Shown piece after piece: positions 13,402 through 21,228 of a DNA stretch of 32,172 nt; positions within the stretch are counted from its first letter, which is position 1; each line of letters opens with the position of its first letter. This DNA comes from Chloroflexota bacterium. Lineage in GTDB: Bacteria; Chloroflexota; Dormibacteria; Dormibacterales; Dormibacteraceae. The notes below the pieces were generated by a model that saw nothing but the letters and a program-made list of their open reading frames with translations, had not been told where the DNA came from and ran no database searches. The translations under genes were made by a program, and so were the position numbers. The DNA is taken from contig VBHB01000086.1 in the NCBI GenBank assembly GCA_005880315.1, forward strand, positions 1-32,172, written 5' to 3'.

Positions 13402-14016
13402 TCAGCGGCTCCCCGCGTTGCTGACCGCCTTACTTGTGGCGGGGTAGCACAACGTGCGCCAGCCGCCCGCCGCGGGAATGAGGTGAACCTCGCGGTCGAA
13501 GGTCCATTCTCTCCATTGCTGCTTCACGCGATATCGCATCACCATCTGCGCGACGTTCCTGTACGTGCGCAAATGCGCTCGATCGGTCCAGCCTTCGAGC
13601 ACGTTCACGCTGATGACCTGCATGTCCAGCAGCTCCATGTCGTCGTTCAACCGCGGCATGCCCTTGATGAACGCCTCACGCCCACCCCACGCGCGCTGTG
13701 CGTCCTCCGCCAGCATCTCCCACATCTCTTCGAATCGCCCCTGCGCCTGTAGTTTCATGAAGCGCATCTCGAAAGTTGCCGGCGCGATCGAAACCGGCGG
13801 CGGCGGTCGAATGGGTTCGGAGGCAGGCGGGAACGCGGCCGGGCCGCCCGGAAATGGGCCCGCCATAGGCGCCCCGATGAAACGGCCGAAGTCGTCCGAA
13901 GGCCACGTCGTGAAGCGCCCCGCGAGGCGGGAGAGCGCCGCCTCGAGGGCCGGCCAGCGGCGAAGTGGATGCAGTAGCCTATTGACCATTGGCGCTAGAT
14001 GTTGTGTTATTTCCAC
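13402..14016 (-). CDS. NTF2-like (SnoaL/Tim44-type) domain protein
   Basis: This 204-residue protein starts at GTG 14016; ATG 13989 is possible. After a helical N-terminus (VNRLLHPLRRWPALEAALSRL) comes a Gly/Pro-rich linker (~50-78, GAPMAGPFPGGPAAFPP). The rest is an NTF2-like cone domain: FEMRFMKLQAQGRFEEMWEM, QRAWGGREAFIKGM, YRNVAQMVMRYRVKQQW, then HLIPAAGGWRTLCYP. Such domains bind small ligands or act as accessory folds; no catalytic residues can be named. It is the first gene of the run toward the PHP-PfkB-macro genes, and a palindrome overlaps its start. Confidence 0.65.
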   Translation of the reverse strand: MEITQHLAPMVNRLLHPLRRWPALEAALSRLAGRFTTWPSDDFGRFIGAPMAGPFPGGPAAFPPASEPIRPPPPVSIAPATFEMRFMKLQAQGRFEEMWEMLAEDAQRAWGGREAFIKGMPRLNDDMELLDMQVISVNVLEGWTDRAHLRTYRNVAQMVMRYRVKQQWREWTFDREVHLIPAAGGWRTLCYPATSKAVSNAGSR

Positions 14017-14037
14017 AGACTGTATACAAAATGTGGA
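14012..14037. promoter_or_regulatory. 26-bp interrupted palindrome at the start of the NTF2-like gene
   Basis: TCCACA and TGTGGA flank a central GTATAC that is centred on the same axis; 10 of 13 base pairs are symmetric. A minus-strand -10-like TATACA (14026-14021) lies in the middle. This is what an operator over a promoter looks like. Confidence 0.5.
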
Positions 14038-14214
14038 TGACTCGCAACCGGAGATGCCTGGCGACCTTCAGGCGGAGACGACCGCCAGATACGCGCGAAC
14101 GGCATTGCGGCTGCCGGAGCCAAAGGCGCCAGGGGTGGGATTGGCGGGTCGCCTTGAAGGCGCGCTCCCGGTGATCCGGATCGGCGTGGGCGCCTGGCGG
14201 GTCGCTCCTAGGCC
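14038..14214. other. Gene-free stretch with short palindromes
   Basis: No ORF is convincing here. It holds a 13-bp perfect palindrome CGCCTTGAAGGCG (14150-14162) and two copies of GGCGGGTCGC (14143 and 14197). As it lies downstream of the minus-strand ferredoxin gene, the palindrome may act in transcript ending. Confidence 0.3.
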
Positions 14215-14610
14215 TCAACCGGCGGCCAGCCGGCGCACGATCGCCGCCACCTCGTCGAGGGGAACTCCCACGGGGCAAGCCGCCGATGCAGCCCCCAGCT
14301 CGGGCGAATCTCCCGACAAATCAGAGGCCGCCTCGCCCAACCTCGCGTAGAGCCGCATGTAGGATGTCGCGAGGTCGGGCAGCCGTACACTGCCGATCCG
14401 GGCCGCTGCGAGTGCGCACAGGCCGCAATTGATACATCCGATCAACTGGGGGTGACGTTCGCGTTCCTCCGGCAACAGCGGCCGGATTCCATCGTGTGCG
14501 TATGTCTCGAGAAGCTTCGCGACTTGTGAGCGCGGGCGGGTCAATCGCCGGCGGGTCAGGTGAACTCCGTAAGCGAACGCCAGTTTGACCAGCGAATCTC
14601 CGCGCGCCAC
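14215..14610 (-). CDS. GlpC-like ferredoxin subunit with a single 4Fe-4S motif
   Basis: A 131-residue protein with CINCGLC (Cys59, 62, 65) and a distant ACPVGVP (Cys112), enough for one [4Fe-4S] cluster. GlpC/HdrC-type electron-transfer subunits have two such clusters and are longer. It begins with GTG 14610 directly after the TGA of the GlpA-like gene, so it is co-translated and very probably passes electrons from that dehydrogenase toward the membrane or quinone pool. No membrane anchor is visible and no GlpB homologue is present. Confidence 0.72.
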   Translation of the reverse strand: MARGDSLVKLAFAYGVHLTRRRLTRPRSQVAKLLETYAHDGIRPLLPEERERHPQLIGCINCGLCALAAARIGSVRLPDLATSYMRLYARLGEAASDLSGDSPELGAASAACPVGVPLDEVAAIVRRLAAG

Positions 14611-16218
14611 TCAGTTACAAAGGCCTCGGTGCGCGCCGATGGCCAGCTCTTCCTGCGCCCAACCCATGTGACCCAGGACCGGCGCGCGTCCCAACCATGC
14701 GCCTCGAAGAAACTCGCGCGCCGCATCAAATCGTTGCGATGCGCTCCAGCCCAACTCGTTGCCGATGACCGCCGCCGCGCGTAGCACACACGCCCCTCCC
14801 GCGCATGGCCCCGCGGCGAGGCCGACGCGGCGAAAAGCGTCCGCCAGAGTGCCCACCTGCTCGTGACGAGCTGCGTACGCCAGCTCCGCCTCGGTGATTG
14901 GCTCGCATCGGCACACCATCCTCCCGGATCGCGCATCCTGCAAAAGCGCGCCTGCATTCGAGCCGTGCCTAGACTGCAGCTTCATCGCAGCGAGCGTTGT
15001 GATGCCAGTCCGTCGTCCGAGCTCCGACGGAAGCTCGACATCCGACTCGTTGCCGGGCAGTGGTCGAGTCGCAGTGACGCAGGGAGCTTGATGGCCGAGC
15101 TTCTGGCACACGACATCCGAAGTCTCCTCAGCCATCAATCGGTACATGGAGAGCTTGCCGCCGGCAATGGTGACGAATCCGCCCGCGCCGTCGGCTGAGT
15201 GGTCGATCACCTCGTACTTCCGCGACAGCTCGTCTTCGTAGCGCCTCCACTTGAACAGCGTCGGGCGGACACCGGTCGTCGTTCGCGCCGGCCGGTACGC
15301 GCGAATCGACGGAAAGACCCGTTCGAATGCTTGCAGCAGGTAGTCGACCTCGTCTTCGAGCACATCGACAGAATCGAGGTCGCCGTAAAAGTCATCGTCG
15401 GTGGTGCCGAGGAGCGTGAAGCCGGCGTGCGAAACCATGAGCAGGTCGCGACCGTCGATCGACTCGGCGCTGATCGAAAAGTTGGAGATCCGATGCGGGT
15501 ACACGATATGAATCCCCTTGGCCGGCCGCAGCTGAACCGTGGCGCCGGCCATGCGGCTGATCTCGGGCACCCACGGTCCCGCGGCGTTGACAACGACGTT
15601 CGCCCGAGCCTCCGACATGGCGCCGTCCGGCCCGCGATAGCGAACACCGATCACCTTGCCGCCGTCGCGGAGCAGGCCGGTCACGCGCGTGTGGTTGAGG
15701 GCGCGGGCTCCGTGCGCGATGGCGTCCTGGACGTTGGCGAAGACCAGCCGATGGGGGTCGACGCCCCACTCCTCCATCGTCACGGCGCCGATGAGGTCGG
15801 CCGCGAGGCCTGGCTCAATCTGGCGCGCCTCCTCAGCCGTCAGCCGCACATGTGGGTGCGCGTGCTTGAGCGGTTGGAAGCGGTCGTAAACCTCCATGGC
15901 CGTCTCCATACGCTCGATGTTGTTCTTGTCATGCGGCAACACCGGGATGATGAAAACGACCCGATAGACCATGTTTCGCGCGATGGACACGATGTAGCCC
16001 GCGTCTTGCGTCGAAAGGCGTGTGGTATTCCAGTCGAACTCGAGGTAGCGGGGGCCGCCGTGGATCATCCAGCTGGAGCTGCCAGTCGTCCCGCCTCCCC
16101 AGTCGCCCTTTTCGAGGAGCAGCACCGACAACCCACGCAGCGCAAGGTCGCGCGCGATTCCCGCCCCGGTCACGCCGCCGCCGATGACACAAACGTCGTG
16201 CGCACTTGGAGCGCTCAA
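14611..16218 (-). CDS. glpA: FAD-dependent glycerol-3-phosphate dehydrogenase (GlpA-like) with Bfd-type [2Fe-2S] domain
   Basis: The 535-residue protein begins with an FAD-binding DVCVIGGGVTGAGIARDLAL and has the family motif TTGSSSWMIHGGPRYLE, the substrate-domain stretch HAGFTLLGTTDDDFYGD, and AGGKLSMYRLMAEET. The C-terminus adds a BFD-like iron-sulfur domain with VCRCEP (Cys436, 438) and GPCAGGAC (Cys472, 477), as in anaerobic GlpA rather than aerobic GlpD. It should oxidise sn-glycerol-3-phosphate to dihydroxyacetone phosphate; a related substrate is possible. The start is TTG 16218, 25 bp after the EF-G2 stop; the ferredoxin gene follows without a gap. Confidence 0.85.
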   Translation of the reverse strand: MSAPSAHDVCVIGGGVTGAGIARDLALRGLSVLLLEKGDWGGGTTGSSSWMIHGGPRYLEFDWNTTRLSTQDAGYIVSIARNMVYRVVFIIPVLPHDKNNIERMETAMEVYDRFQPLKHAHPHVRLTAEEARQIEPGLAADLIGAVTMEEWGVDPHRLVFANVQDAIAHGARALNHTRVTGLLRDGGKVIGVRYRGPDGAMSEARANVVVNAAGPWVPEISRMAGATVQLRPAKGIHIVYPHRISNFSISAESIDGRDLLMVSHAGFTLLGTTDDDFYGDLDSVDVLEDEVDYLLQAFERVFPSIRAYRPARTTTGVRPTLFKWRRYEDELSRKYEVIDHSADGAGGFVTIAGGKLSMYRLMAEETSDVVCQKLGHQAPCVTATRPLPGNESDVELPSELGRRTGITTLAAMKLQSRHGSNAGALLQDARSGRMVCRCEPITEAELAYAARHEQVGTLADAFRRVGLAAGPCAGGACVLRAAAVIGNELGWSASQRFDAAREFLRGAWLGRAPVLGHMGWAQEELAIGAHRGLCN

Positions 16219-16243
16219 GCGAAGCTCACTGGCCGAAGCTTAC

Positions 16244-18271
16244 TTAGCTTGCCGCTTCGTGCTGCTTCTGAAATTCTTCGATGATCACTTTCGCAAGGTG
16301 AGCCGGCATCTCGTCGTAGTGCGAGAACTTCTTCGTGTAGCTGCCGCGCCCCTGTGTGATGGAGCGCAAATCCAGAGCGAAACGCAGCATCTCCGACTCC
16401 GGCACGTTGACGTGTACGAGCTGGTAACCGTCGTCGGGCTCGGTGCCCATGATCTTGCCCCGACGTCCGTTGATGTCCGACATGATGTCGCCGAGATTCT
16501 TCTCGGGCACCTTGATCGTGGCTTCGACGATCGGCTCGAGAAGCACCGGGCCGGCATCGAGTGCACCTTTGCGGATGGCCAGCGACCCCGCGATCTGGAA
16601 AGCCATGTCGTTGGAGTCGACCTGGTGGAACTTGCCATCGACGAGTGTGACCTTGACGTCCACCATCGGATAACCGGCGACCACGCCCTTGGCCATGTTG
16701 TCAACGATTCCCTTCTGCACAGAGACGCGGAAGTTCTGCGGGATGGCGCCGCCGAAGATCTTGTCTTCCCACACGAAGCCCTCTCCGCGCTTGGTCGGTG
16801 CGACCTCGATGACGCAGATGCCGTATTGGCCGTGGCCGCCTGACTGCTTGACGTGCCGGCCCTCGGCCCGGCTGTGGCCGGACACGGTCTCGCGGTAGGC
16901 CACCCGAGGCGTCTGCGTCGTCGCCTCGACGCCATACTTCCGTTTCAGCTTCTCGAGGGTCACGTCGAGGTGGACATCGCCAAGGCCCGCGATGACGAGC
17001 TGCTTGGTCTCCTCCATCCGCTCGACGTGCAGCGTCGGGTCCTCTTCGGCGAGGCGCGCCAGGCCGCTCGAGATCTTCTCCTCGTCGCCGCGGGCCTTGG
17101 GCGTGATGGCGAGGCTGTAGGCAGGGGCCGGCAGGTCCAGGGGTGCAGCTGGGCCGCCGTCCTTGGCAGCCCCCAAGGTGTCCCCTGTCAGTGTGTGGGT
17201 GAGCTTGGTCACGGCGCCGATGTCGCCGGCGTGGACCTCCGTCGCAGTCACATGCTCCTTGCCGCGCGGGTAGAAGATCTGCGCCAGGCGCTCGTCTCCA
17301 CCCCGGTTGAGGTTGGTCAGGTGCTGGTCCGTCTTGATCGAGCCGGAGACGACTTTGAAGTAGCTGACCCTCCCGAACTGGTCGCCGCCAGTGCTGAACA
17401 CGAAGGCCTTGGTCGGTTTGTCGGGCTCGCCCTCCGCCGGAGGAAGCAGCTCGGCGATCGTCGACATCAAGGTCCGGACGCCGAGCAGCTTGGTGGCCGA
17501 CGAGCACACGACCGGGGCCACCTTGCCCGCGAGGATCCCTTCGCGCAGGCCTCGCTGGATCTCCTCCTCGTTGAGCGTGCCCGCGTCGAGGTACTTCTCG
17601 AGGAGCGAGTCATCGCTCTCGGCGGCGGCTTCGATGAGCTGGCCGCGGTATTGCTCGACCAGCTTCTGCATGTCATCTGGAATCGGTGCCTCAGCGCCCT
17701 TCCCATCGCTTGCCGTCACGAACGCTTTGAGATGGAGCAGGTCGACGATGCCGCGAAAATCCTGCTCGGCGCCGATCGGGAGGTGAAGCGGGAACGGCCG
17801 CGGCGAAAGGTGCTCCCGCATTGCGCTCACCGCGCCGTAGAAGTCCGAATGCTCCTTGTCGAGCTTGTTGACCACCACCACGCGGGGTTTGCTCGTGCGG
17901 TTGCACAGCTCCCAGGCGATCTCGGTGCCCACCGCCAGGTTGGGGGTCGGGCCCACCACCACGACCGCGCCTTCCGCCGCGCGGAGGCCACTGAGCGCCT
18001 GACCCGTGAAATCGAAGAACCCGGGGGCGTCGAGGATGTTGATCTTGAAGCCGCCGTGCTCGGCGAATCCGATTCCGAGATTGATCGAGATCTTGCGCCG
18101 CTGCTCCTCGGGCTCGAAGTCAGTGGTCGCCGTCTGCTGGTCCGGCGAGCCGAGGCGGGGGACAGAGCCGGAGCTGAACAGCATCGCCTCGGCGAGGGAT
18201 GTCTTGCCGTCGTGCGAGTGGCCCAGCAGGACCACGTTCCGGATCTTTTCGGTCGGGTAATCGGCTGCCAT
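16244..18271 (-). CDS. Elongation factor G-like GTPase (EF-G2 type)
   Basis: The 675-residue protein has full EF-G domain order: GTPase with P-loop GHSHDGKTSL (17-26), DAPGFFDF (81-88) and NKLD (135-138), then domains II-V ending with FQKQHEAAS. The switch II motif in translating EF-G is DTPGHVDF with a catalytic His; here that His is Phe85. The P-loop GHSHDGKT is also typical of EF-G2/FusA2 paralogues, some of which bind GTP but lack ribosome-stimulated hydrolysis. It is therefore probably not the main translocase but a specialised ribosome factor. ATG 18271 has a GGGGG upstream. It leads the glpA-ferredoxin genes and diverges from the next gene. Confidence 0.9.
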   Translation of the reverse strand: MAADYPTEKIRNVVLLGHSHDGKTSLAEAMLFSSGSVPRLGSPDQQTATTDFEPEEQRRKISINLGIGFAEHGGFKINILDAPGFFDFTGQALSGLRAAEGAVVVVGPTPNLAVGTEIAWELCNRTSKPRVVVVNKLDKEHSDFYGAVSAMREHLSPRPFPLHLPIGAEQDFRGIVDLLHLKAFVTASDGKGAEAPIPDDMQKLVEQYRGQLIEAAAESDDSLLEKYLDAGTLNEEEIQRGLREGILAGKVAPVVCSSATKLLGVRTLMSTIAELLPPAEGEPDKPTKAFVFSTGGDQFGRVSYFKVVSGSIKTDQHLTNLNRGGDERLAQIFYPRGKEHVTATEVHAGDIGAVTKLTHTLTGDTLGAAKDGGPAAPLDLPAPAYSLAITPKARGDEEKISSGLARLAEEDPTLHVERMEETKQLVIAGLGDVHLDVTLEKLKRKYGVEATTQTPRVAYRETVSGHSRAEGRHVKQSGGHGQYGICVIEVAPTKRGEGFVWEDKIFGGAIPQNFRVSVQKGIVDNMAKGVVAGYPMVDVKVTLVDGKFHQVDSNDMAFQIAGSLAIRKGALDAGPVLLEPIVEATIKVPEKNLGDIMSDINGRRGKIMGTEPDDGYQLVHVNVPESEMLRFALDLRSITQGRGSYTKKFSHYDEMPAHLAKVIIEEFQKQHEAAS

Positions 18272-18344
18272 CCAACCCCCAGCAAAGCCTGCCGTACGTT
18301 CGATGCCTAAGTCTAAGGGGCGATTAAGGGACGGTTGGCTTGGG

Positions 18345-18350
18345 TATGAT
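18345..18350 (+). promoter_or_regulatory. -10-like TATGAT for the 18361 gene
   Basis: TATGAT lies 10 nt before ATG 18361, predicting a leader of about 4 nt without a Shine-Dalgarno. It lies in the 89-bp gap between divergent genes. Confidence 0.5.
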
Positions 18351-18360
18351 CTGACTCTAC

Positions 18361-18591
18361 ATGGTCAAGAAGACCGCGTCTGTCGAAGAGGTGCTGGCGG
18401 CGATCGAGACTGCCCGCGACAAGGTGATGGCCGACGAGGTCAAGTCGCTCACCAAGCTGGGCATCCCCAAGACGATGGCCTACCAGATGATCGCCAGCAG
18501 GTTCCACCAGAAGGTGGGGAACCAGGAGGAGGCTGAGCCCGACCCGTTTGAGGGCAACAACAACACCACCTCCTGGGAAGAGATCGGCTAA
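18361..18591 (+). CDS. Small conserved-looking hypothetical protein
   Basis: A 76-residue soluble protein starting MVKKTASVEEVLAAIETARD. The first two thirds are helical (DEVKSLTKLGIPKTMAYQMIASRFHQKV, reminiscent of a short helix-turn-helix-like helix pair). The tail is acidic and Asn-rich, ending TTSWEEIG. I do not recognise a family. It has its own near-leaderless promoter and precedes the winged-helix/M24 gene by 24 bp, so the two may be co-transcribed. Confidence 0.6.
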   Translation: MVKKTASVEEVLAAIETARDKVMADEVKSLTKLGIPKTMAYQMIASRFHQKVGNQEEAEPDPFEGNNNTTSWEEIG

Positions 18592-18615
18592 CCAGCCGCT
18601 GATGATCCGGGCGGC

Positions 18616-20097
18616 GTGAATCGCGCCCGCCGGCTTGCCCGCCTTCTCAACATCCTCGCCGCGATCATCGCCGAGCCCGGCCTGAACCCGCTGGAGCTTG
18701 CCGAACGTGCGGGCGTCTCCGAACGTCAGCTTCGGCGTGACCTGAGCCAGCTTCGCGAGCTCGGCTACGAGGTCGCTTACACGAGCGGCTATGAGGTTCA
18801 GGAGAAGCTGAACCTGGAGGGCCGCGCCCCGTCGCGAACCCCGAAACGGGTCTACGAACAGCAGGTCGAGCTCCTGCAAGCGGTCGCGCAGGCCGTCGGC
18901 AGCGCGGGCCTGGGTGGCGACGGAACGGCTCGCACGCGCACAAAGTCCGCCCGCGCCAGGGGCAGAGCAATGAAGTCGAAGCCGATCGTGTTGATTCCCA
19001 CCGGAGAGACCGACGCCGACTTCATCCACGCAACTGGTTTCGCGGTCGAGACGGGCCTCTACATCCGGTACGCGGTGGGCGACGACGTCCTCGTCGCCAG
19101 CCCTCTGGAGATTGACCGGGCGCGGGCGCAAAGCAAAGCCAAGCAGGTGCTGGAGGACCGTCAGGCCTACGTCCACGCGTCATGGGCCGGCCTGGCCACC
19201 ACAATGCTGCGGGAAAGAGGTATTGACTCAGCGCGTGTCTCGCCGCGGCTGCACGCGGTGCACCTGGAAGAGCTGCGCGCCAACGGCATTGCCGCCGAGG
19301 TCGATCGCGACCTCTTTCGTGCCGAACGCCGACATAAGTCTTTTGTCGAGGCGCAAGCGATCCAGGCCAGCCAAAGCGCCGCAGAGGCGGCCGTCGTCGA
19401 GGTGGTCCGCCACCTGGCGGCGGCGGAGATCAAGGACGGGATCCTCTGGTCGGACGGGCGACCGTTGACCTCGGAATTGCTGTATGCACGCGCCCAGCTG
19501 TTGCTCGGCGAGATGGGTCACACCTGCCCCGACATGATCATCGCCGGCTCGCCGGAATGTGCGCTGCCGCACTATCGGGGGGAGGGTCAGATCCGCGCGA
19601 ATGCGCCGGTGATCATCGACATCTTTCCGGTCGGCCGCGCAAGTCATTACCACGGCGACCTCACACGCACCGTTGTCGTTGGCGAGATCCCGGAAGAGTT
19701 CCGGCGCATGCACACCGCGGCCCTGCAGGCGCTCGACGCGGGCATCGAAACCATCCGCGCCGGCGTGCTCGGCAAGGACGTCCATCTCGCCGTGTGCCAG
19801 GTCCTCGTCGATCGTGGCTTCGGCACCACGTCGACCGGCTACGAGGGCTCCGAAGGAGTGCCCAAGATGAACCACAGCACGGGCCACGGCGTTGGTCTCG
19901 AGGTGCATGAGGAGCCGTCGCTGCGCGAGTCGTCCACCGGACCGCTCGAGGAAGGCGACGTCGTCACGGTGGAGCCGGGGCTCTACAAGCTTGGCCTCGG
20001 TGGCGTTCGCGTCGAGGACACGGGGATGGTGACCGCGAACGGCTTCCATAACTTCACGACTCTCACCCGCAGCCTGGATCCCAAGGACTACCTCTGA
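18616..20097 (+). CDS. Winged-helix domain fused to M24 (Xaa-Pro aminopeptidase-like) metallopeptidase
   Basis: A single 493-residue frame. Residues 1-70 are a WYL/DeoR-type winged helix (RLARLLNILAAIIAEPGLNP, LAERAGVSERQLRRDLSQLRELGYEV). A basic linker follows, then an M24 peptidase from about residue 119: an N-terminal creatinase-like domain and the catalytic core. All five metal ligands are visible, in VIIDIFPVG, YHGDLTRTVVVG, GHGVGLEVHEEP, VEPGLYKL and GVRVEDTG. It should cleave X-Pro or related dipeptide bonds. The fusion is unusual. ATG 18970 (residue 119) is preceded by AGGGG, so a stand-alone peptidase could also be made from the same gene. GTG 18616 is the start of the long form. Confidence 0.85.
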   Translation: MNRARRLARLLNILAAIIAEPGLNPLELAERAGVSERQLRRDLSQLRELGYEVAYTSGYEVQEKLNLEGRAPSRTPKRVYEQQVELLQAVAQAVGSAGLGGDGTARTRTKSARARGRAMKSKPIVLIPTGETDADFIHATGFAVETGLYIRYAVGDDVLVASPLEIDRARAQSKAKQVLEDRQAYVHASWAGLATTMLRERGIDSARVSPRLHAVHLEELRANGIAAEVDRDLFRAERRHKSFVEAQAIQASQSAAEAAVVEVVRHLAAAEIKDGILWSDGRPLTSELLYARAQLLLGEMGHTCPDMIIAGSPECALPHYRGEGQIRANAPVIIDIFPVGRASHYHGDLTRTVVVGEIPEEFRRMHTAALQALDAGIETIRAGVLGKDVHLAVCQVLVDRGFGTTSTGYEGSEGVPKMNHSTGHGVGLEVHEEPSLRESSTGPLEEGDVVTVEPGLYKLGLGGVRVEDTGMVTANGFHNFTTLTRSLDPKDYL

Positions 20098-20106
20098 AGG
20101 CCTGCG

Positions 20107-20568
20107 ATGGGTGAGCTGCGCATCGAGCACGACGACCAGCTCTCGTCAGGCACCTGCACGCATTGCGGCGCTCCGTTCGACAGCGTGATCGGCGTCACTT
20201 ACGAGGACGATGAGCCGATCGCGATCTATCGCGCGGACATATTCGATCATTTTCATCGCGAGGGTGGTCCCCGCGTCGTGCTCTCCATCGCGGTCGGCGA
20301 CTGGAGCGACGGCACCGGCCGCGCCGATCGTTGCTCGGCGGCGATAGAAGCCTGGGCCGAGGGCGACCGCGTCCAGATGGCGTTCAGTGACCGCGCTGGC
20401 TCGCCCTGGCAGGAGCTGGAGGTCGTGAGCTGGCAGCTGAGTAGCGCTGAAGCGCAGGCGGGCCCGCTGCGCGATGCCTTCCTCCGCCTCGCCGATCACA
20501 TCGCGTACCAGGACCGCAGGCTGCGCCGTGCGCTCGTTCCCGCCCGTCGCCACAGCCAGGGACTGTAA
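20107..20568 (+). CDS. Unknown protein with one CxxC knuckle
   Basis: The 153-residue soluble protein has CTHCGAPF near the N-terminus (Cys17 and 20), a predicted beta-rich middle (PRVVLSIAVGDWSDGTGRADRCSAAI) and a helical C-terminus. GAAGG lies just before ATG 20107, nine bases after the peptidase stop, so it is in that operon. The knuckle could be half of a zinc site. I do not recognise the family. The 32-bp gap after it carries the palindrome that precedes the XRE regulator. Confidence 0.65.
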   Translation: MGELRIEHDDQLSSGTCTHCGAPFDSVIGVTYEDDEPIAIYRADIFDHFHREGGPRVVLSIAVGDWSDGTGRADRCSAAIEAWAEGDRVQMAFSDRAGSPWQELEVVSWQLSSAEAQAGPLRDAFLRLADHIAYQDRRLRRALVPARRHSQGL

Positions 20569-20577
20569 ACCCCAGCT

Positions 20578-20590
20578 TTACGTACCGTAA
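20578..20590. promoter_or_regulatory. 13-bp palindrome in front of the XRE regulator gene
   Basis: TTACG-TAC-CGTAA is perfectly symmetric in its arms and lies 10 bp before GTG 20601. It overlaps the -10-like TAAGCT (20588-20593), a good position for an autorepressor operator. Confidence 0.5.
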
Positions 20591-20600
20591 GCTTTCGCGC

Positions 20601-21224
20601 GTGCCTCGGCAGGAGACCCTCGGCCAGCGCATTCGCCGCATCCGTCAGCAGCGGGGCATGAGTCTTGCCAAGGTCAGCGGCGGCGACTTCAGCCGTGCGT
20701 TCCTCAATCAGGTCGAGCTTGGTCGGAGCCAGCCCTCGACGAGAGTGCTGCGGGTGATCGCGGGCCGGCTGGGCACCGAGGTCGACTACCTCCTCGAGGG
20801 CAGGCTGCCGAACCTCGACCGCGAGCTTGCGCTGGAGCGGGCACGGGTGCTCCTCGCTCGCGGCCAGGCGAGGCGTGCGCTGGCGGCGCTCGACGATGCC
20901 CTCGGTGCCGCGGACTGGCCCATGAGCACTGACGCGCGCCTGTGCCAGGCCGAAGCCTTGCGTGCTCTGGGACGTACGGAGGAGGCGGATGGAATCATGG
21001 CCGTGGAGCGACAGGTCATCAGCTCGCGAGGCGACGCCCATCGTCTCGAGCGCTTGCGCGCGCTGGAACGCGGTCAGGCGTTCTCGGTCGGTCGCGGCGA
21101 TCCGGAGGCCGCGATTCGGGCGCACCTGCGCCTGGCGGACAGGGCGATGCGGGCGGCCCGGACCTATGACGCGCTCGAGCACTATCGCGCGGCGCGTGTG
21201 CTGCTAGAAGCTTCCTCCAGATAA
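20601..21224 (+). CDS. XRE-family transcriptional regulator with TPR-like C-terminus
   Basis: The 207-residue protein has an XRE helix-turn-helix at residues ~6-66 (LGQRIRRIRQQRGMSLAKVS, FLNQVELGRSQPSTRVLRVI, GTEVDYLLEG). An Ala/Leu/Arg-rich helical repeat region follows that looks like two to four TPR units (ARVLLARGQARRALAALDDAL, CQAEALRALGRTEEADGIM). Such proteins sense a peptide or protein partner through the TPR part. GTG 20601 comes 7 nt after TAAGCT, so the message is nearly leaderless. A palindrome over this promoter suggests autoregulation. It is convergent with the surface-protein gene next to it. Confidence 0.82.
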   Translation: MPRQETLGQRIRRIRQQRGMSLAKVSGGDFSRAFLNQVELGRSQPSTRVLRVIAGRLGTEVDYLLEGRLPNLDRELALERARVLLARGQARRALAALDDALGAADWPMSTDARLCQAEALRALGRTEEADGIMAVERQVISSRGDAHRLERLRALERGQAFSVGRGDPEAAIRAHLRLADRAMRAARTYDALEHYRAARVLLEASSR

Positions 21225-21228
21225 CGGG

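Noticed and set aside
15199-16284. 361-codon + strand ORF opposite glpA
   Set aside because: Its translation has no domain features and runs wholly antisense to a clear dehydrogenase.
16853-18310. 485-codon + strand ORF opposite EF-G2
   Set aside because: It is an antisense shadow of a GC-rich gene with no recognisable domain.
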